From Epiperipatus broadwayi (taxonomy: Eukaryota > Onychophora > Udeonychophora > Euonychophora > Peripatidae), in the NCBI GenBank assembly GCA_028023455.1, contig JAQFVV010000055.1, forward strand, positions 6,166,030-6,230,029: a stretch of 64,000 nucleotides of DNA, read 5' to 3'. Shown here one piece after another: positions 40,501 to 46,567 of the stretch. The position numbers and the translations under genes are program-made. Below the pieces are notes generated by a model, which saw nothing but the letters and a program-made list of their open reading frames with translations, was not told the DNA's origin and ran no database searches. The stretch's first letter is position 1. Every line of letters starts with the position of its first letter.

Positions 40501-43500
40501 TAATATATAGAGTAAATCTTTACATAGTCAACATTCCAAACGTTAAGGCAAATCAATTACAAATAGGATAAGGAAAAGGAAAATCACTGGAGTACACATA
40601 TAAATGTATATTAACCCTATTTTTTAATATTTTTAAACTACACATTTTTTAAAACTAATTTAAGTCTGCTTTGATTATATACCAATAACAGTAACTATTG
40701 AGAGCCTCAATTGCTCTTCCTGTTTATTGTCTATGCCCGGAGTCCCCAACCCTATGCCCGCGGACCATTTTATGTGTGCCCGCCGCTATCCGAACACAAT
40801 AAAATATTATTTAGTTGATACAAATAAATTTAATTTTTAAAATTTCTTATAAATTATTGTATTATACTGTAATCAAATTGTAGAGCATACTATACTTTTA
40901 CAGCGTAAAAATATAAACATTAATTATATGTTAAAATTTTATTTTTGAAATAAATGTTTTTTTGTACATTATGTGTATTATTAACAATATCCAATTATGT
41001 AAATAATATTTATTTTCAATGATTATTTAATTTTTATCAATATACTACACATACAAAAGAACCACTCTCTTTATTTCTGTCTATAGTTGTCCCAGTATTT
41101 ACATTTAATTTTAATATCCAATTATAAATTTACATTGAAAAAATAAATGGTGCCCGCCACCTGGCCGGTATTATAGAATGTGCTCTTAAGTGCAAAAAGG
41201 TTGGGGACCCCTGGTCTATGCCTTGACAATGTAACAGTGTTTCAATATACTTTTGTACAATATATACAAATAACATATATATGTTCTATGAAGTTTGACC
41301 CAGCGGGAGAGTGCAGACTTTGTGGAGTCCAGAGATAATAATATTTTATAAGATAATAATGCAAGTTTAATGTTCCCTTTTTATTCTAATTTAAATTATG
41401 GATTACAAATATATACACACACTGGGAACATTGTATTTTATCCATGACATTTAGTTCCAAGATCTTTAACGGATAAGTTGGTTTTAGCTACAAATGTTAT
41501 AATAAAAACATTACGAGATGTTTAATGTTAAAATTATATACGTATTAAAACAATAAAAATGATACAAAACTATACAGCACTGCATAGTTTTTGACCTGTT
41601 TATATACAGAGATGTATCTTTACTTATTGATATAACTATTTAAAAACCTGTATACATAAATGTAAAAATACTAAAAACTTCGATTTTAAAAGTACAGAAG
41701 TTAACGGGAGCACATTTAATCCAAGTTAATATTATTATTACCAATATTTTAAAAAATTAGTACTAACATATTAAAAACATATATGCTCATGCACAAAAGT
41801 TATTCATTAGCAAATTCTATTATTTTCCCTAATATTTTGCCATCTTGTCTAAGCTTTAGTGATCAATAGGTGTTTGTACTTATGAAATCCATATCCAATG
41901 CTATCCTATCCAACTTAATACTATTACCTAGAATCTACTGATTAATGAAGTTTATGCAAAATGACTAAAGAATAGGGAGAATAAAAGAATTGGCTAATGA
42001 ATAGCAACACATGTAAGCTAAGGTCATAAACATGAGGATCATTTCCTAAGCATCCCTTGATTATTTAGACTTACATCAGATGGCATACATGTATGAACCA
42101 ATCTGCTACTATTTTAAGCTCAAGTCATGCAATGTATTTTTTAAAAAAGTTTCTAACTTCATTTGTAATATTCGAACTTCTTATCCTTTTTTTAAATCTT
42201 GTTTGCAATTAGTTGCCAAAAATGTTGTCTACTGAAAAAACCAGAAGCTGAGTGCACATTCGGCAAGCGAAACCAGATTCATAGCACTCATTAGGTAGTT
42301 GGTATACGACAATATTTGTAGGTAAAATGCTAATTATTTAAATTAGTTGTTTACATATTCAATTTGTTTGAGAGTTGGATCAAACTCTTTTTTTGCTGTT
42401 TGCAAAAAAACAAAAAAAAACAACAACACTCCCTTCATTTTTAGTTTTCGGTCATCTGGCTCCATGCAAACAATTTCAACATTTATTGGATTGAAGTTGT
42501 GGCCAGATTTCTGTTCATGCTCCAAAACAACAGAGTTATATATTGAATTGTTTTTAGCTCACCTATATAAATATTTATATTTTTTCTTATTTGTAATAAA
42601 AAATGAACTTGATAAAATGCAAAAGGCATAGTATCTATGCACTAAATATCACATGATCACAAATTCTTAAGCTAGCTCATAACTGTTATTAAAACAGGCA
42701 AAACTCTCCATACAGTGGTGTCACTCAGTGCAAGCCAGAGTAATCAACGGATGCCAAAAGGCCTGTGCATAAAATCCCTAACTAGTTATGAGCAAGCATA
42801 AGAAATGGTGACCATGTGGTGTTTAGTGGTTTAACACCAATCTTGCCTAATAGGATAGTGGTGGCTGTGATTATTAAAGAACCAAAGACACCAAAATGTA
42901 TAGGTACTGAAGTGAGTTCAGACCTATATGTCTACATAAGCTAATGAGAATGGAGTGAAAATATTGTGTTTTCAATTTTATTCTCATAGTTTTGTAGTTA
43001 AGCAGAGATAAATGGTGACCGCTGGAGGGTTGCATTAGATCCTAAGATCTAGGTGCAGTGGTCTCAGATCCAAGACTCCTCACTGACGAAAGCCACAAGT
43101 TAGAAACTAGTCTGGGGATATTGGATGAGTAGGTATCAGATAGGAATTTTATGCACAAGCCTTCTGGTATCCATTGATTACTCTGGCTTGCGATGAGTGT
43201 CACTACTGTATTGAGAGTTTTGCCTGTTTTAATATAATATCTATGCAATTATATTTACCCATATCTACTGTAAGCACGAGTAATCAATGTATATCAAATA
43301 TTAGCTTAAACGTAACTCCTCTTGAAAGCATAAGAATAATCATATGAGACGGTCACATGACTGTCATTTTGCAAAGTTTGTGGACAGTGCACAGCAATAT
43401 GAATCAGAAGAGTGGTTTTTTTTTTTGTTTAAAAATTTCTAATTTTTTTTATGCGTGTTGATTTTTCCCCCTGATAGTGCCTAAATGAACCAGAGGATTA

Positions 43501-44309
43501 TGACAGCAGATATATGATTCCACTGTATATATATATAAAACTGCTGAAGATGACTACTGCGTAAATAAGTTAAAATGCAAAAAATAAAATTTCAGTGAAT
43601 GTAACATTATAACACTGATTTAAATACAGCAAAATCCATGGTTTGCAGCAAATAAAAAGATAGTCAGGTGACAAAAAAATTGTAGCTAAATTAATACATA
43701 AAAAATATATAGAGGCATATTCAAATTTCCCTTAAAGCGTGTTATGATGTCACCTTACTTGTAAATATATAATAGACTATTTCTTTCATTCTAGTTTTAA
43801 TTATTAAATGTCGTTAAAAAACTTTAAATTTTATTTAAACTTTTCAAATATATTCAACTGCTAATAATAGAACCCAGGCTAGTATATAACACATTTTGGA
43901 TGGTGTTACTCTCCTATTTTCTTGAGGTATTGTTGGCCTAACAAAACAGTAATAGCAGTACGAGAATCAAATCAGGGACCTTTAAATTAGCAAAGACTGT
44001 ATTGAATTTAGAGTGAACTTCTAACCAACTCGGTTGAAGCATTTAAAGCAGTGAATTAATATTTACCAATCTGAATGCTATGAAAAGTTTCAATAAAATG
44101 TGAATTTTTCTAAAGACATTTAACAATTAATAAAACTAGACGATGGAAATAGTCAAATATATAAATATGGGTGTATTCACGATTTAATTTTAAAATACAT
44201 ACCTTAATATTTAAAAATTCTGTAAAATCCGTCACCTTTTTATTGCAGCAAGACCAACCTTTATAAGCATCGTGAAATATTGGGCTTCCAGGATGAAACA
44301 CGCAAGAAT
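7455..44309 (-). CDS. CHORDC1: CHORDC1 / morgana (CHORD-CS Hsp90 co-chaperone), eight exons, 5' exon missing
   Basis: Cysteine- and histidine-rich CHORD domains bind zinc and, with the p23/SGT1-like CS domain, contact Hsp90; the animal protein restrains ROCK kinases and centrosome duplication. Coding exons in order: 44309-44203, 34676-34596, 34519-34360, 28354-28305, 20965-20895, 20814-20712, 20642-20451, 7562-7455. All introns are GT-AG and the phases join cleanly to 289 residues: CHORD1 (exons 1-2), a linker with the PPEP stretch and a leucine-rich helix (exons 2-3), CHORD2 (exons 4-6) and CS (exons 6-8). The first exon here starts inside a codon needing a preceding G, so an exon with the CHORD1 N-terminus lies further upstream; I did not find it up to 64000. 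The protein ends soon after the CS domain (LVYEE), shorter than the vertebrate tail. Introns of 69-80 bp alternate with introns of 6.0 to 12.9 kb filled with repeats. Confidence 0.95.
8631..8972. repeat. MITE-like element with ~60-bp terminal inverted repeats
   Basis: TAAATGTGCTAAAACATAGG at the left end (8631) is matched in inverse by the right end (about 8910-8972), through GCTAA..TACAATTTGTAAT and CTGAGCC with scattered mismatches. Total length is about 342 bp with no ORF and no clear target duplication. Confidence 0.7.
11520..11557. other. Isolated hairpin
   Basis: CTCGTCAGATAG (11521-11532) faces CTATCTGGACGAG in inverse with one unpaired base, around a loop of about 10 nt. It sits in a locally less AT-rich stretch (about 11270-11640). 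Function unknown. Confidence 0.5.
12738..13195. repeat. RepA relic
   Basis: Strongly diverged. The left end reads CTAGTGTAAGTTTGAGTAATCA, the right end GATTACACAAGCTTACA in inverse, and the middle TGCTCTCAAAGTCTCACTGAT, the RepA ribozyme-flank block. The core is lost. It is recognised by block order only. Confidence 0.5.
14480..15134. repeat. Degenerate minisatellite and a duplicated ~150-bp block
   Basis: 14480-14660 repeats an AT-rich unit of about 45 bp (ATATTTTTACATTTTCTCC-like) four times or so. Then a block at about 14736-14878 (CAAATAAAGCCAAAACAAAA... to ...AATTTGTCATCACTGA) recurs at about 14962-15134 with indels in its A-runs. No gene. Confidence 0.65.
15381..15710 (-). other. Unexplained 109-codon ORF, probably part of an unknown repeat
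   Basis: An open frame of 109 codons in a stretch less AT-rich than its surroundings. It contains no domain I recognise; it is rich in Cys, Ile and Leu. Inside it a 25-bp inverted repeat (15527-15551 with 15568-15594, AAAAGCACAGAAATAT-type arms) makes a repeat or hairpin more likely than a protein. It lies in a CHORDC1 intron with no splice evidence. Confidence 0.25.
16040..16098 (-). repeat. tRNA-like segment (SINE head or tRNA pseudogene)
   Basis: On the minus strand a B-box-like GGGTTTGAATCAGGGC lies near 16060-16045, preceded by GCTGGCATG. Short hairpins with TCATCA-TTCTGATGA (about 15930 and 16190) flank it as imperfect direct repeats. No convincing cloverleaf; it may be an old SINE. 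Confidence 0.3.
17821..18014. repeat. Two-unit tandem repeat, 99-bp period
   Basis: GGCCAAATAA starts units at 17821 and 17920. Both run through a TATATGTGTGTATATAGATAT block and AGTAAATCAATCCATTT to AGATAAGTATTG. A weaker third relative lies near 17405-17455. About 88 percent similar by eye. Confidence 0.75.
19086..19152 (+). ncRNA. Type I hammerhead-ribozyme-like fold (single locus)
   Basis: Every helix of a type I hammerhead can be drawn. Outer stem I is AATATTC/GAATGTT (19086-19092 with 19146-19152). An internal loop TAGC/TGG follows. Inner stem I is TCTTCA/TGGAGA (19097-19102 with 19137-19142). The core is CTGAAGT (19103-19109). Stem II is GAGC/GCTC with loop CATAA (110-122), then GAAA (123-126). 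Stem III is CC/GG within CCAATTGG, and cleavage triplet GTC ends at 19136. The one core defect is T for the expected A at position 9 (CTGAnGA). Loop CATAA is shared with RepA. Family knowledge: type I hammerheads with short stem III occur in metazoan retrozymes and Penelope-like elements. Activity is untested; the A9 change may make it dead. Confidence 0.6.
20451..20642 (-). CDS. CHORDC1: CHORDC1 exon: CS domain, first part
   Basis: 192 nt, 64 codons, phase 0 on both sides. It starts [17 protein letters not shown] and ends [10 protein letters not shown]. The R-Y-D-W-H-Q-T motif opens the CS (p23/SGT1-like) beta-sandwich that binds Hsp90. Acceptor ATATTTGTAG, donor GGG/GTAAGA. Confidence 0.95.
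20712..20814 (-). CDS. CHORDC1: CHORDC1 exon: CHORD2 end
   Basis: 103 nt, entering with the A of the split Gly codon, then [18 protein letters not shown] and [16 protein letters not shown]. The Cys pair, GCTTGKH and downstream Lys-rich segment are the standard end of CHORD2; the usual Ser before CC is Leu here. Acceptor ATTTTTAG, donor AAG/GTAATT, phase 0. Confidence 0.95.
20895..20965 (-). CDS. CHORDC1: CHORDC1 exon: CHORD2 middle
   Basis: 71 nt: 23 codons plus GG (phase 2). It reads [17 protein letters not shown] then VPIFHE. It holds the C[12 protein letters not shown] signature, with the final Gly completed by the next exon. Acceptor TATTTTAAG, donor GAAGG/GTAATT. Confidence 0.95.
21494..21521 (-). 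ncRNA. Hammerhead-like core of the foldback family (copy 3)
   Basis: On the minus strand: CTGAAGA (21521-21515), one A, then GATTG-TTGGA-CAGTC (five pairs, one G-U), then GAAAC (21498-21494), followed by TGTC. Spacing is identical to copy 1, with one compensating wobble in the stem. Stem I does not pair well, so this copy is probably dead. Confidence 0.4.
24215..24648 (-). repeat. RepA copy with inverted ends
   Basis: Left arm CATACAGTATTGCCACTCAG (from 24274) is matched in inverse at 24597-24630, and the outer flank resembles the RepA end (TTCTTATGCTTGC). The unit runs in minus orientation. The hammerhead-like segment is 24360-24417, with one base missing in the core (CTGAC-A) but stem II GGC/GCC, GAAAC and GTC kept. 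Confidence 0.85.
25431..25508. repeat. Perfect tandem duplication, 2 x 39 bp
   Basis: The unit starting CAATCAATATTTAAGGAGAA occurs at 25431-25469 and again at 25470-25508 without a difference, so the duplication is recent or constrained. Confidence 0.9.
25560..26690 (+). mobile_element. Dead RTE-like LINE reverse transcriptase relic, split by RepA
   Basis: Plus-strand frames near 26255-26560, with several stops and frameshifts, give the pieces [15 protein letters not shown] and GFRKDK-like text, then a segment where D-F-x-K-A-F would be, then [14 protein letters not shown]. These follow the order of the finger and palm region of RTE-type reverse transcriptases (N-Y-R-x-I-x-L, F-R-x-x-x-S, ... 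I-x-x-x-Y). The Lys/Glu-rich stretch 25560-25800 resembles the linker upstream. The RepA foldback at 25810-26045 interrupts it. Confidence 0.55.
25810..26045. repeat. RepA foldback (near-palindrome, ribozyme segment lost)
   Basis: The left arm (GCGCCACTCAGTGCAAGCCA at about 25871) and the right arm (its inverse at about 26000-26025) are joined by only about 40 bp near GGCATTAGATAG. The whole 236 bp is two RepA ends in inverse order without the middle. Confidence 0.85.
27003..27348 (-). repeat. RepA copy with intact hammerhead-like core
   Basis: Left end ACTCTCCATACAGTAGTGCT, right end in inverse CACTGTATGGAGAGTTTTGC, minus-orientation unit truncated after the GATCTAATGCA block. The fold lies at 27106-27164. 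Confidence 0.85.
27106..27164 (-). ncRNA. Hammerhead-like ribozyme segment of RepA (27-kb copy)
   Basis: Minus strand: ATCCAA, loop, CCTCA, then CTGATGA, then A-GGC-CACAA-GCC-A, GAAAC, TA, GTT, TGGGG, ATA, TTGGAT. Stem I pairs as ATCCAA/TTGGAT and CCTCA/TGGGG. The core is canonical (CTGATGA, GAAA) and the cleavage triplet is GTT. The A-A opposition at the base of stem II departs from the usual G-C. Confidence 0.6.
27370..27702. repeat. Degenerate tandem repeat, ~133-bp period, three units
   Basis: Units begin near 27380, 27514 and 27645 with CATGAATCATGAGCTCC-like text. The first two continue through GCAGGGCATAAATAAT; the third is truncated. The array runs directly into the tRNA-like segment at 27718, so the whole may be one SINE-like composite. 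Confidence 0.6.
27718..27790 (-). pseudogene. tRNA-Gly(TCC)-like pseudogene or SINE head
   Basis: The minus strand reads GCATAGCTGCCTTCCAAACA, which has the anticodon loop CTTCCAA of tRNA-Gly(UCC), then GTCCCGGTTCAATTTC as T-arm/B box, and an acceptor-like GGTCGACAC end. The 5' acceptor and D-arm (TTAGGTAGAATAATGCTTA) no longer pair well, so a functional tRNA is unlikely. Confidence 0.6.
28305..28354 (-). CDS. CHORDC1: CHORDC1 exon: start of CHORD2
   Basis: 50 nt. The split codon G/AT restores Asp, then [16 protein letters not shown]. The two Cys residues are the first zinc ligands of CHORD2. Acceptor TTTCCCATAG, donor GCT/GTAAGT, phase 0. It is isolated, 6.0 kb from the exon before it and 7.3 kb from the one after. 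Confidence 0.93.
29225..29720. repeat. Three-unit tandem repeat, ~185-200 bp period
   Basis: AATCAAATCTAAAACCATTA at 29230 recurs as related text at 29431 and 29615. Each is followed by AAGATAATTT-like sequence; the first two continue to GTAGCAGTAAATCAA-like and CTTCTCAAATATGTA blocks, and the last of these returns inverted at about 29740. Confidence 0.7.
30384..30800 (+). mobile_element. Possible mariner-like transposon relic
   Basis: ACGAGGGGTGATCCAAATAT at 30384 looks like a mariner terminal inverted repeat. Downstream frames near 30565-30740 give MAEKLE, CEILLFF and a helix-rich segment resembling the first transposase helix-turn-helix, all broken by stops. No right terminal repeat was found. 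Confidence 0.35.
33126..33158. other. Perfect 12-bp hairpin
   Basis: TGGTCCTGGATA (33126-33137) and TATCCAGGACCA (33147-33158) pair exactly around a 9-nt loop. On the minus strand a TATAAAAAGG box lies just upstream (about 33218-33209). The stretch 32960-33250 is less AT-rich than its surroundings and carries two overlapping open frames I do not recognise. Confidence 0.6.
33880..34000. repeat. Possible RepA relic
   Basis: AAGCCAGAAACTGGTTTGAG (about 33912) matches the stem II/GAAAC/stem III part of the RepA ribozyme segment, and GATTACTCAAGCTTGCAATA (about 33972) matches the RepA end. The rest is unrecognisable. Confidence 0.4.
34360..34519 (-). CDS. CHORDC1: CHORDC1 exon: inter-CHORD linker
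   Basis: 160 nt: 53 codons plus one base (ends in phase 1). It begins [18 protein letters not shown] and contains the helical stretch [15 protein letters not shown], matching the region between the two CHORD domains in animal orthologues. Acceptor AATTTTAG, donor GAAG/GTAAAG. Confidence 0.93.
34596..34676 (-). CDS. CHORDC1: CHORDC1 exon: end of CHORD1 and linker
   Basis: 81 nt, 27 codons, phase 0 on both sides. It starts [17 protein letters not shown] and ends DPLTKDE. GCT and the later His complete the CHORD1 ligands; the usual Gly between them is replaced (KSFH rather than KGxH). Acceptor TTTTTCAG, donor GAG/GTAATA. It is 76 bp from the next exon. Confidence 0.95.
35419..35968. repeat. Palindromic MITE, interrupted by a hAT MITE
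   Basis: Without the 375-bp insertion and target duplication it is about 175 bp and almost wholly palindromic. ATTAAAAGCCAGTCAACACT (35423) and its inverse (ending 35964) start two arms of about 75 bp that continue through ATCACTAACAATCAAC-like text to GGCAACCCCC/GGGGGTTGCC. Relatives lie at 2604-3078. Confidence 0.8.
35448..35814. mobile_element. hAT-type MITE, 367 bp, with exact 8-bp target duplication
   Basis: The ends are CAGGGGTCCCCAAC and its exact inverse GTTGGGGACCCCTG, flanked on both sides by ACTTAGAC (35440-35447 and 35815-35822). CAGGG-type ends and 8-bp duplications are hAT hallmarks. It encodes nothing and depends on a transposase elsewhere. A related copy in opposite orientation is at 40737-41213. 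Confidence 0.92.
37871..38310 (-). mobile_element. Penelope-like element, 3' end fragment (GIY-YIG C-terminal part)
   Basis: The minus strand near 38275-38150 reads [20 protein letters not shown]-like text and then [18 protein letters not shown] before a stop. This is the conserved E-x-x-x-x-R-K-x-K-E-A...N-R-D region after the GIY-YIG nuclease of Penelope-like elements. The untranslated tail down to 37871 (TGAAATGAGCAAA inverse, GCGCATTTTA block, CTTCAGCTTTGTGTGC) matches the tail of the longer copy at 50152-50560. Confidence 0.75.
39545..40440 (-). mobile_element. RTE-like LINE relic, reverse transcriptase C-terminal half
   Basis: Minus-strand reading from 40433 gives [20 protein letters not shown] and then [16 protein letters not shown], the palm region in which the usual F-A-D-D catalytic pair is altered to F-A-V-D. 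Further on, with frameshifts, come [20 protein letters not shown] and [18 protein letters not shown], the typical thumb and C-terminal text of RTE-type elements. Several frameshifts and stops; dead. The left end abuts the alternating GCGCGCACACCC stretch at 39563. Confidence 0.8.
40737..41213. mobile_element. hAT-type MITE, 477 bp, with exact 8-bp target duplication
   Basis: The left end CCGGAGTCCCCAACC (two bases off the canonical CAGGGGTCCCCAACC) and right end GGTTGGGGACCCCTG are flanked by GTCTATGC (40729-40736 and 41214-41221). It is the same family as 35448-35814 in inverse orientation, with about 110 bp extra near the right part, partly an internal repeat of the TTTACATT..AATATCCAATTAT block. 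Confidence 0.9.
42343..42600 (-). mobile_element. Penelope-like GIY-YIG nuclease fragment
   Basis: The minus strand reads NIYIGELK (Y-I-G-E-x near 42565), then in another frame [20 protein letters not shown] and [15 protein letters not shown] before degenerating. The H-x-x-x-x-G-H and E-x-x-x-R-K pattern is shared with the fragments at 38150, 47700 and 50400. Confidence 0.6.
42645..43235 (+). repeat. RepA copy (foldback start plus one full unit)
   Basis: It begins TAAATATCACATGATCAC, has the CAGTGGTGTCACTCAGTGCA end at about 42714, folds back at about 42780, then runs as a complete plus-orientation unit through the ATAGGTACTGAAGTGAGTTC and CAGATCCAAGACTCCTCACT blocks to the inverse end at about 43200. 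Ribozyme segment 43068-43126. The 68-codon minus-strand frame across it is a shadow of the repeat. Confidence 0.88.
43068..43126 (+). ncRNA. Hammerhead-like ribozyme segment of RepA (43-kb copy)
   Basis: ATCCAA/TTGGAT (43068-43073, 43121-43126) and CCTCA/TGGGG (43078-43082, 43113-43117) form stem I. CTGACGA is at 43083-43089 and GAAA at 43103-43106. C-TA-G makes a two-pair stem III and GTC ends at 43112. Stem II here is AGC/GTT instead of GGC/GCC, so a G-C pair became A-U and another G-U: pairing kept while both strands changed. Confidence 0.62.
43965..44045 (-). repeat. tRNA-like segment (SINE head or pseudogene)
   Basis: Minus strand: A-box-like CCGAGTTGGTTAGAAG near 44035, B-box-like GATTTGATTCTC near 43965, about 60 bp apart. 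The anticodon region does not fold convincingly. Confidence 0.35.
44203..44309 (-). CDS. CHORDC1: CHORDC1 exon: CHORD1 core
   Basis: 107 nt, entering with AT (2 nt of a split codon, read as Asp if the previous exon ends in G), then 35 codons. It reads [19 protein letters not shown], then CC, and ends FTEFLNIK. These are the C-x-H-P-G, FHD and W-S-C-C landmarks of a CHORD zinc domain. The acceptor is a T-rich tract plus AAG and the donor is AAG/GTATGT, phase 0. Confidence 0.95.
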
Positions 44310-45354
44310 CTTAAAAAAACAAACAACCAATTTCATGCTAAGTAGTATCATCATGGATTTACTTTACATCTTACAAAGTAATGGTCATTATATAATTTTT
44401 ATTTTCTTTTTTAAAAGACACCACCCATACTTTTGTTGTTATACAAATGGCCAACATTTTACATTCATTGCACTAATTTTTTCACACAAATGCTTTTCAT
44501 AACTTTTGCACTATAATTTTAGTATAAATTATGAGACTATAGATAAATAACATCTACATTTCTTTTTCTGAATAGTGTACTATAGAAAAAATTGAAGATT
44601 TAAATATTTCTGGATTTGATGAAACTTCCGAATCTGTAGCACCCTTACCACACATTCAATATTTGGTGTAATTTATTAAAGACAACAGCAAGGCGTTTTA
44701 AATTTGAAGACTGTCGTGACTTCGCTTTGTTTTTTTTTTAGAGAAGAACAGAACTGAAAGGCTTACAATGAATGAACAAAACATAACCTACTATATCAAA
44801 ACAACAATTACTAAACAAAAAATCGTTATGGACTTGTTCTGAATTGGGCATCTCAAAATTGGACAAGTATCAAATGTGTATTTGCAAAATGAATCACAAT
44901 CTTTTTTTTTAGTTTGACAAATTTTTTTCTGAGCCCTAATAATTTTTTTTTTTTTATTTAAGTATGAATTTACAAGATCTATATTTAATTTTTATAATCA
45001 GAGGCCCGATATGCCAAATTTAACTCCATACCATAAGATAGACATACCTGATTTACGGTTTTGATTCAGGTTATCAAAGTGAGAGTTAAAAAGATCTGAA
45101 ACCAATCCCCAAATTTTACATTATTGAATTATGAGAGAACTAACCACACTTAACTATAATGGATGGCATATATCAAAACAAAATATGATTATCATTGGCA
45201 TACGAAACATAGATATAATTATTGTCAAAGGCAGAAAATGACTGGGTACTCATATTCATCTTTTCGCTTTTGTTAACAAAGAATTATAAATTGAACACTA
45301 CTGTTCAAACGTCATCACCAGAGATCACAGTTTCCTTTTTATTTCTACACCATT

Positions 45355-46270
45355 AAAAGTGATAGATATGAAGTGTGACCACATCAAGGAATTAATGAAT
45401 AGAAACAATAAGGAAGAAATAGATAAGGAAGTTCAGAAATTTAAAGAGAATGTTAGATGAATTAGGGAAAGTAAACTACGAGTCTTGATAGGGGACTCAC
45501 TAATGAGAGAGCGTGAAGATGTAAATAGAAATAAGTATGTAAGAATATGTTTGCCTGGAGCTAGAATTAGGGATGTTGCAGATAAGGTAAATAAACAGGA
45601 AAGTAGAGATGCTTATATTATGGTGGGGACAAATAATTTATTAGAGCCATTGGAGAGAGTAATGGATGAGGACAAAAAATTGATTAGTAGTTTGAATAAA
45701 GTCAAAGTATGAGTAGGAGTAGTAGGATTACTACTAAGATTTGACAATAGGTATGATAGATAGGGCATATTCTATAAATAAGAGTGAAAAAGTTATGTGA
45801 TAGAAGTAATGTTATGCTTGTGGATGTATGGGACCTTTTTTCATTAGTAAGAGGGAATTATACAGTAAAGATGGATTGCATTTTGCAAAACAAGAAAGTG
45901 AAGTATTGGGTGTTTGATTTATGAAAAATATAATTCGGGAAACATATAACGGGAGGTAGGGTTTTAAATTACAGTATTATCAAAAAAAAAAGATAAAGAA
46001 TGAACAGGATGTAAGAAGTAAACAAAGGGTAGCCGATTCAGATATAAATGTAGATGTGGAGAGAGAATGGGTCTGTAAAACTAATGATAAACAAACTAAT
46101 TGCAAATATAATAGAGAGGAAAGAGTCAAAATAATTTACAAAAGAGTAGTAAGGAAGGAAGAAATTGGTTAAAAATTGGATATTTGAATATGTAAGATGG
46201 TAGGAGACCAGAAAAGTTTATTTCTTACATCCCATCCATTCTTCTTCTTTTTGATAATATTGTAATTTAA
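45355..46270 (+). mobile_element. Dead LINE relic with SGNH/GDSL esterase-like domain
   Basis: A 75-codon frame (45485-45712) starts IGDSLMRERE, with the GDSL serine motif of SGNH hydrolases in block I. It continues YVRICLPGARIRDVADKVN, then AYIMVGTNNLLE (the G-T-N of block III) and LISSLNKVKV. After stops, 45845-45940 keeps a DG-L-H-like end and 46165-46195 reads WLKIGYLNM, like the start of an AP-type endonuclease. Esterase domains of this kind are known in CR1-like and related non-LTR retrotransposons. Frameshifts and stops rule out function. The reverse transcriptase is not next to it. Confidence 0.7.
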
Positions 46271-46567
46271 AACCCTATGCTCCTAAACTTTCTTATCAAG
46301 CTAAAAAATAGAAATAAAAAATTATAAAAAAAAAAAACGTAAAAAAAAAAAAAAGCTTTTATTCACATAAATGGACTAAAAAATAAAAAGTAAATTTTTT
46401 TGACTTTTCACAATATTTTTGATATTATGCAACCAAAATAAAAGTGTGCGGGTATCAAGTTTAAAAATACAATTTTCTGAATATGAGCATCACAAGGTTT
46501 AATTTAGATCATGTAATATTAAGAATAAACAGTAGCAACTTTTTCCGCAAAATAGTGCCACCTAGTG

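Larger units (their letters stand above)
34677..44202. other. CHORDC1 intron (9.5 kb)
   Basis: Contains the palindromic MITE with nested hAT MITE (35419-35968), a Penelope-like 3' fragment (37871-38310), an RTE-like LINE relic (39545-40440), a second hAT MITE (40737-41213), a GIY-YIG fragment (42343-42600), a RepA copy (42645-43235) and a tRNA-like segment (43965-44045). I see nothing specific in 36000-37850 or 38320-39540. Confidence 0.7.

Noticed and set aside
41850-42110. RepA copy near GTCTAAGCTTTAGTGATCAATAGG
   Set aside because: Only two short blocks resemble RepA ends; too weak to list as a copy.
43042-43248. Similar 68-76 codon frames at 43042-43248, 58302-58532 and 60152-60358 (shared text such as NIPRLVS and SSVRSLG) as a conserved small protein
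   Set aside because: They are the same strand of RepA copies and coincide with the ribozyme segment; conservation is of the repeat DNA. Other copies break the frame.
43543-43600. CTGAAGATGACT... motif as another hammerhead
   Set aside because: Lacks the GAAAC side and a cleavage triplet; at most a decayed copy.
44110-44301. 63-codon ORF taken as a complete gene
   Set aside because: Only its first 33 codons are the CHORDC1 exon; after the donor at 44202 it reads into the intron.
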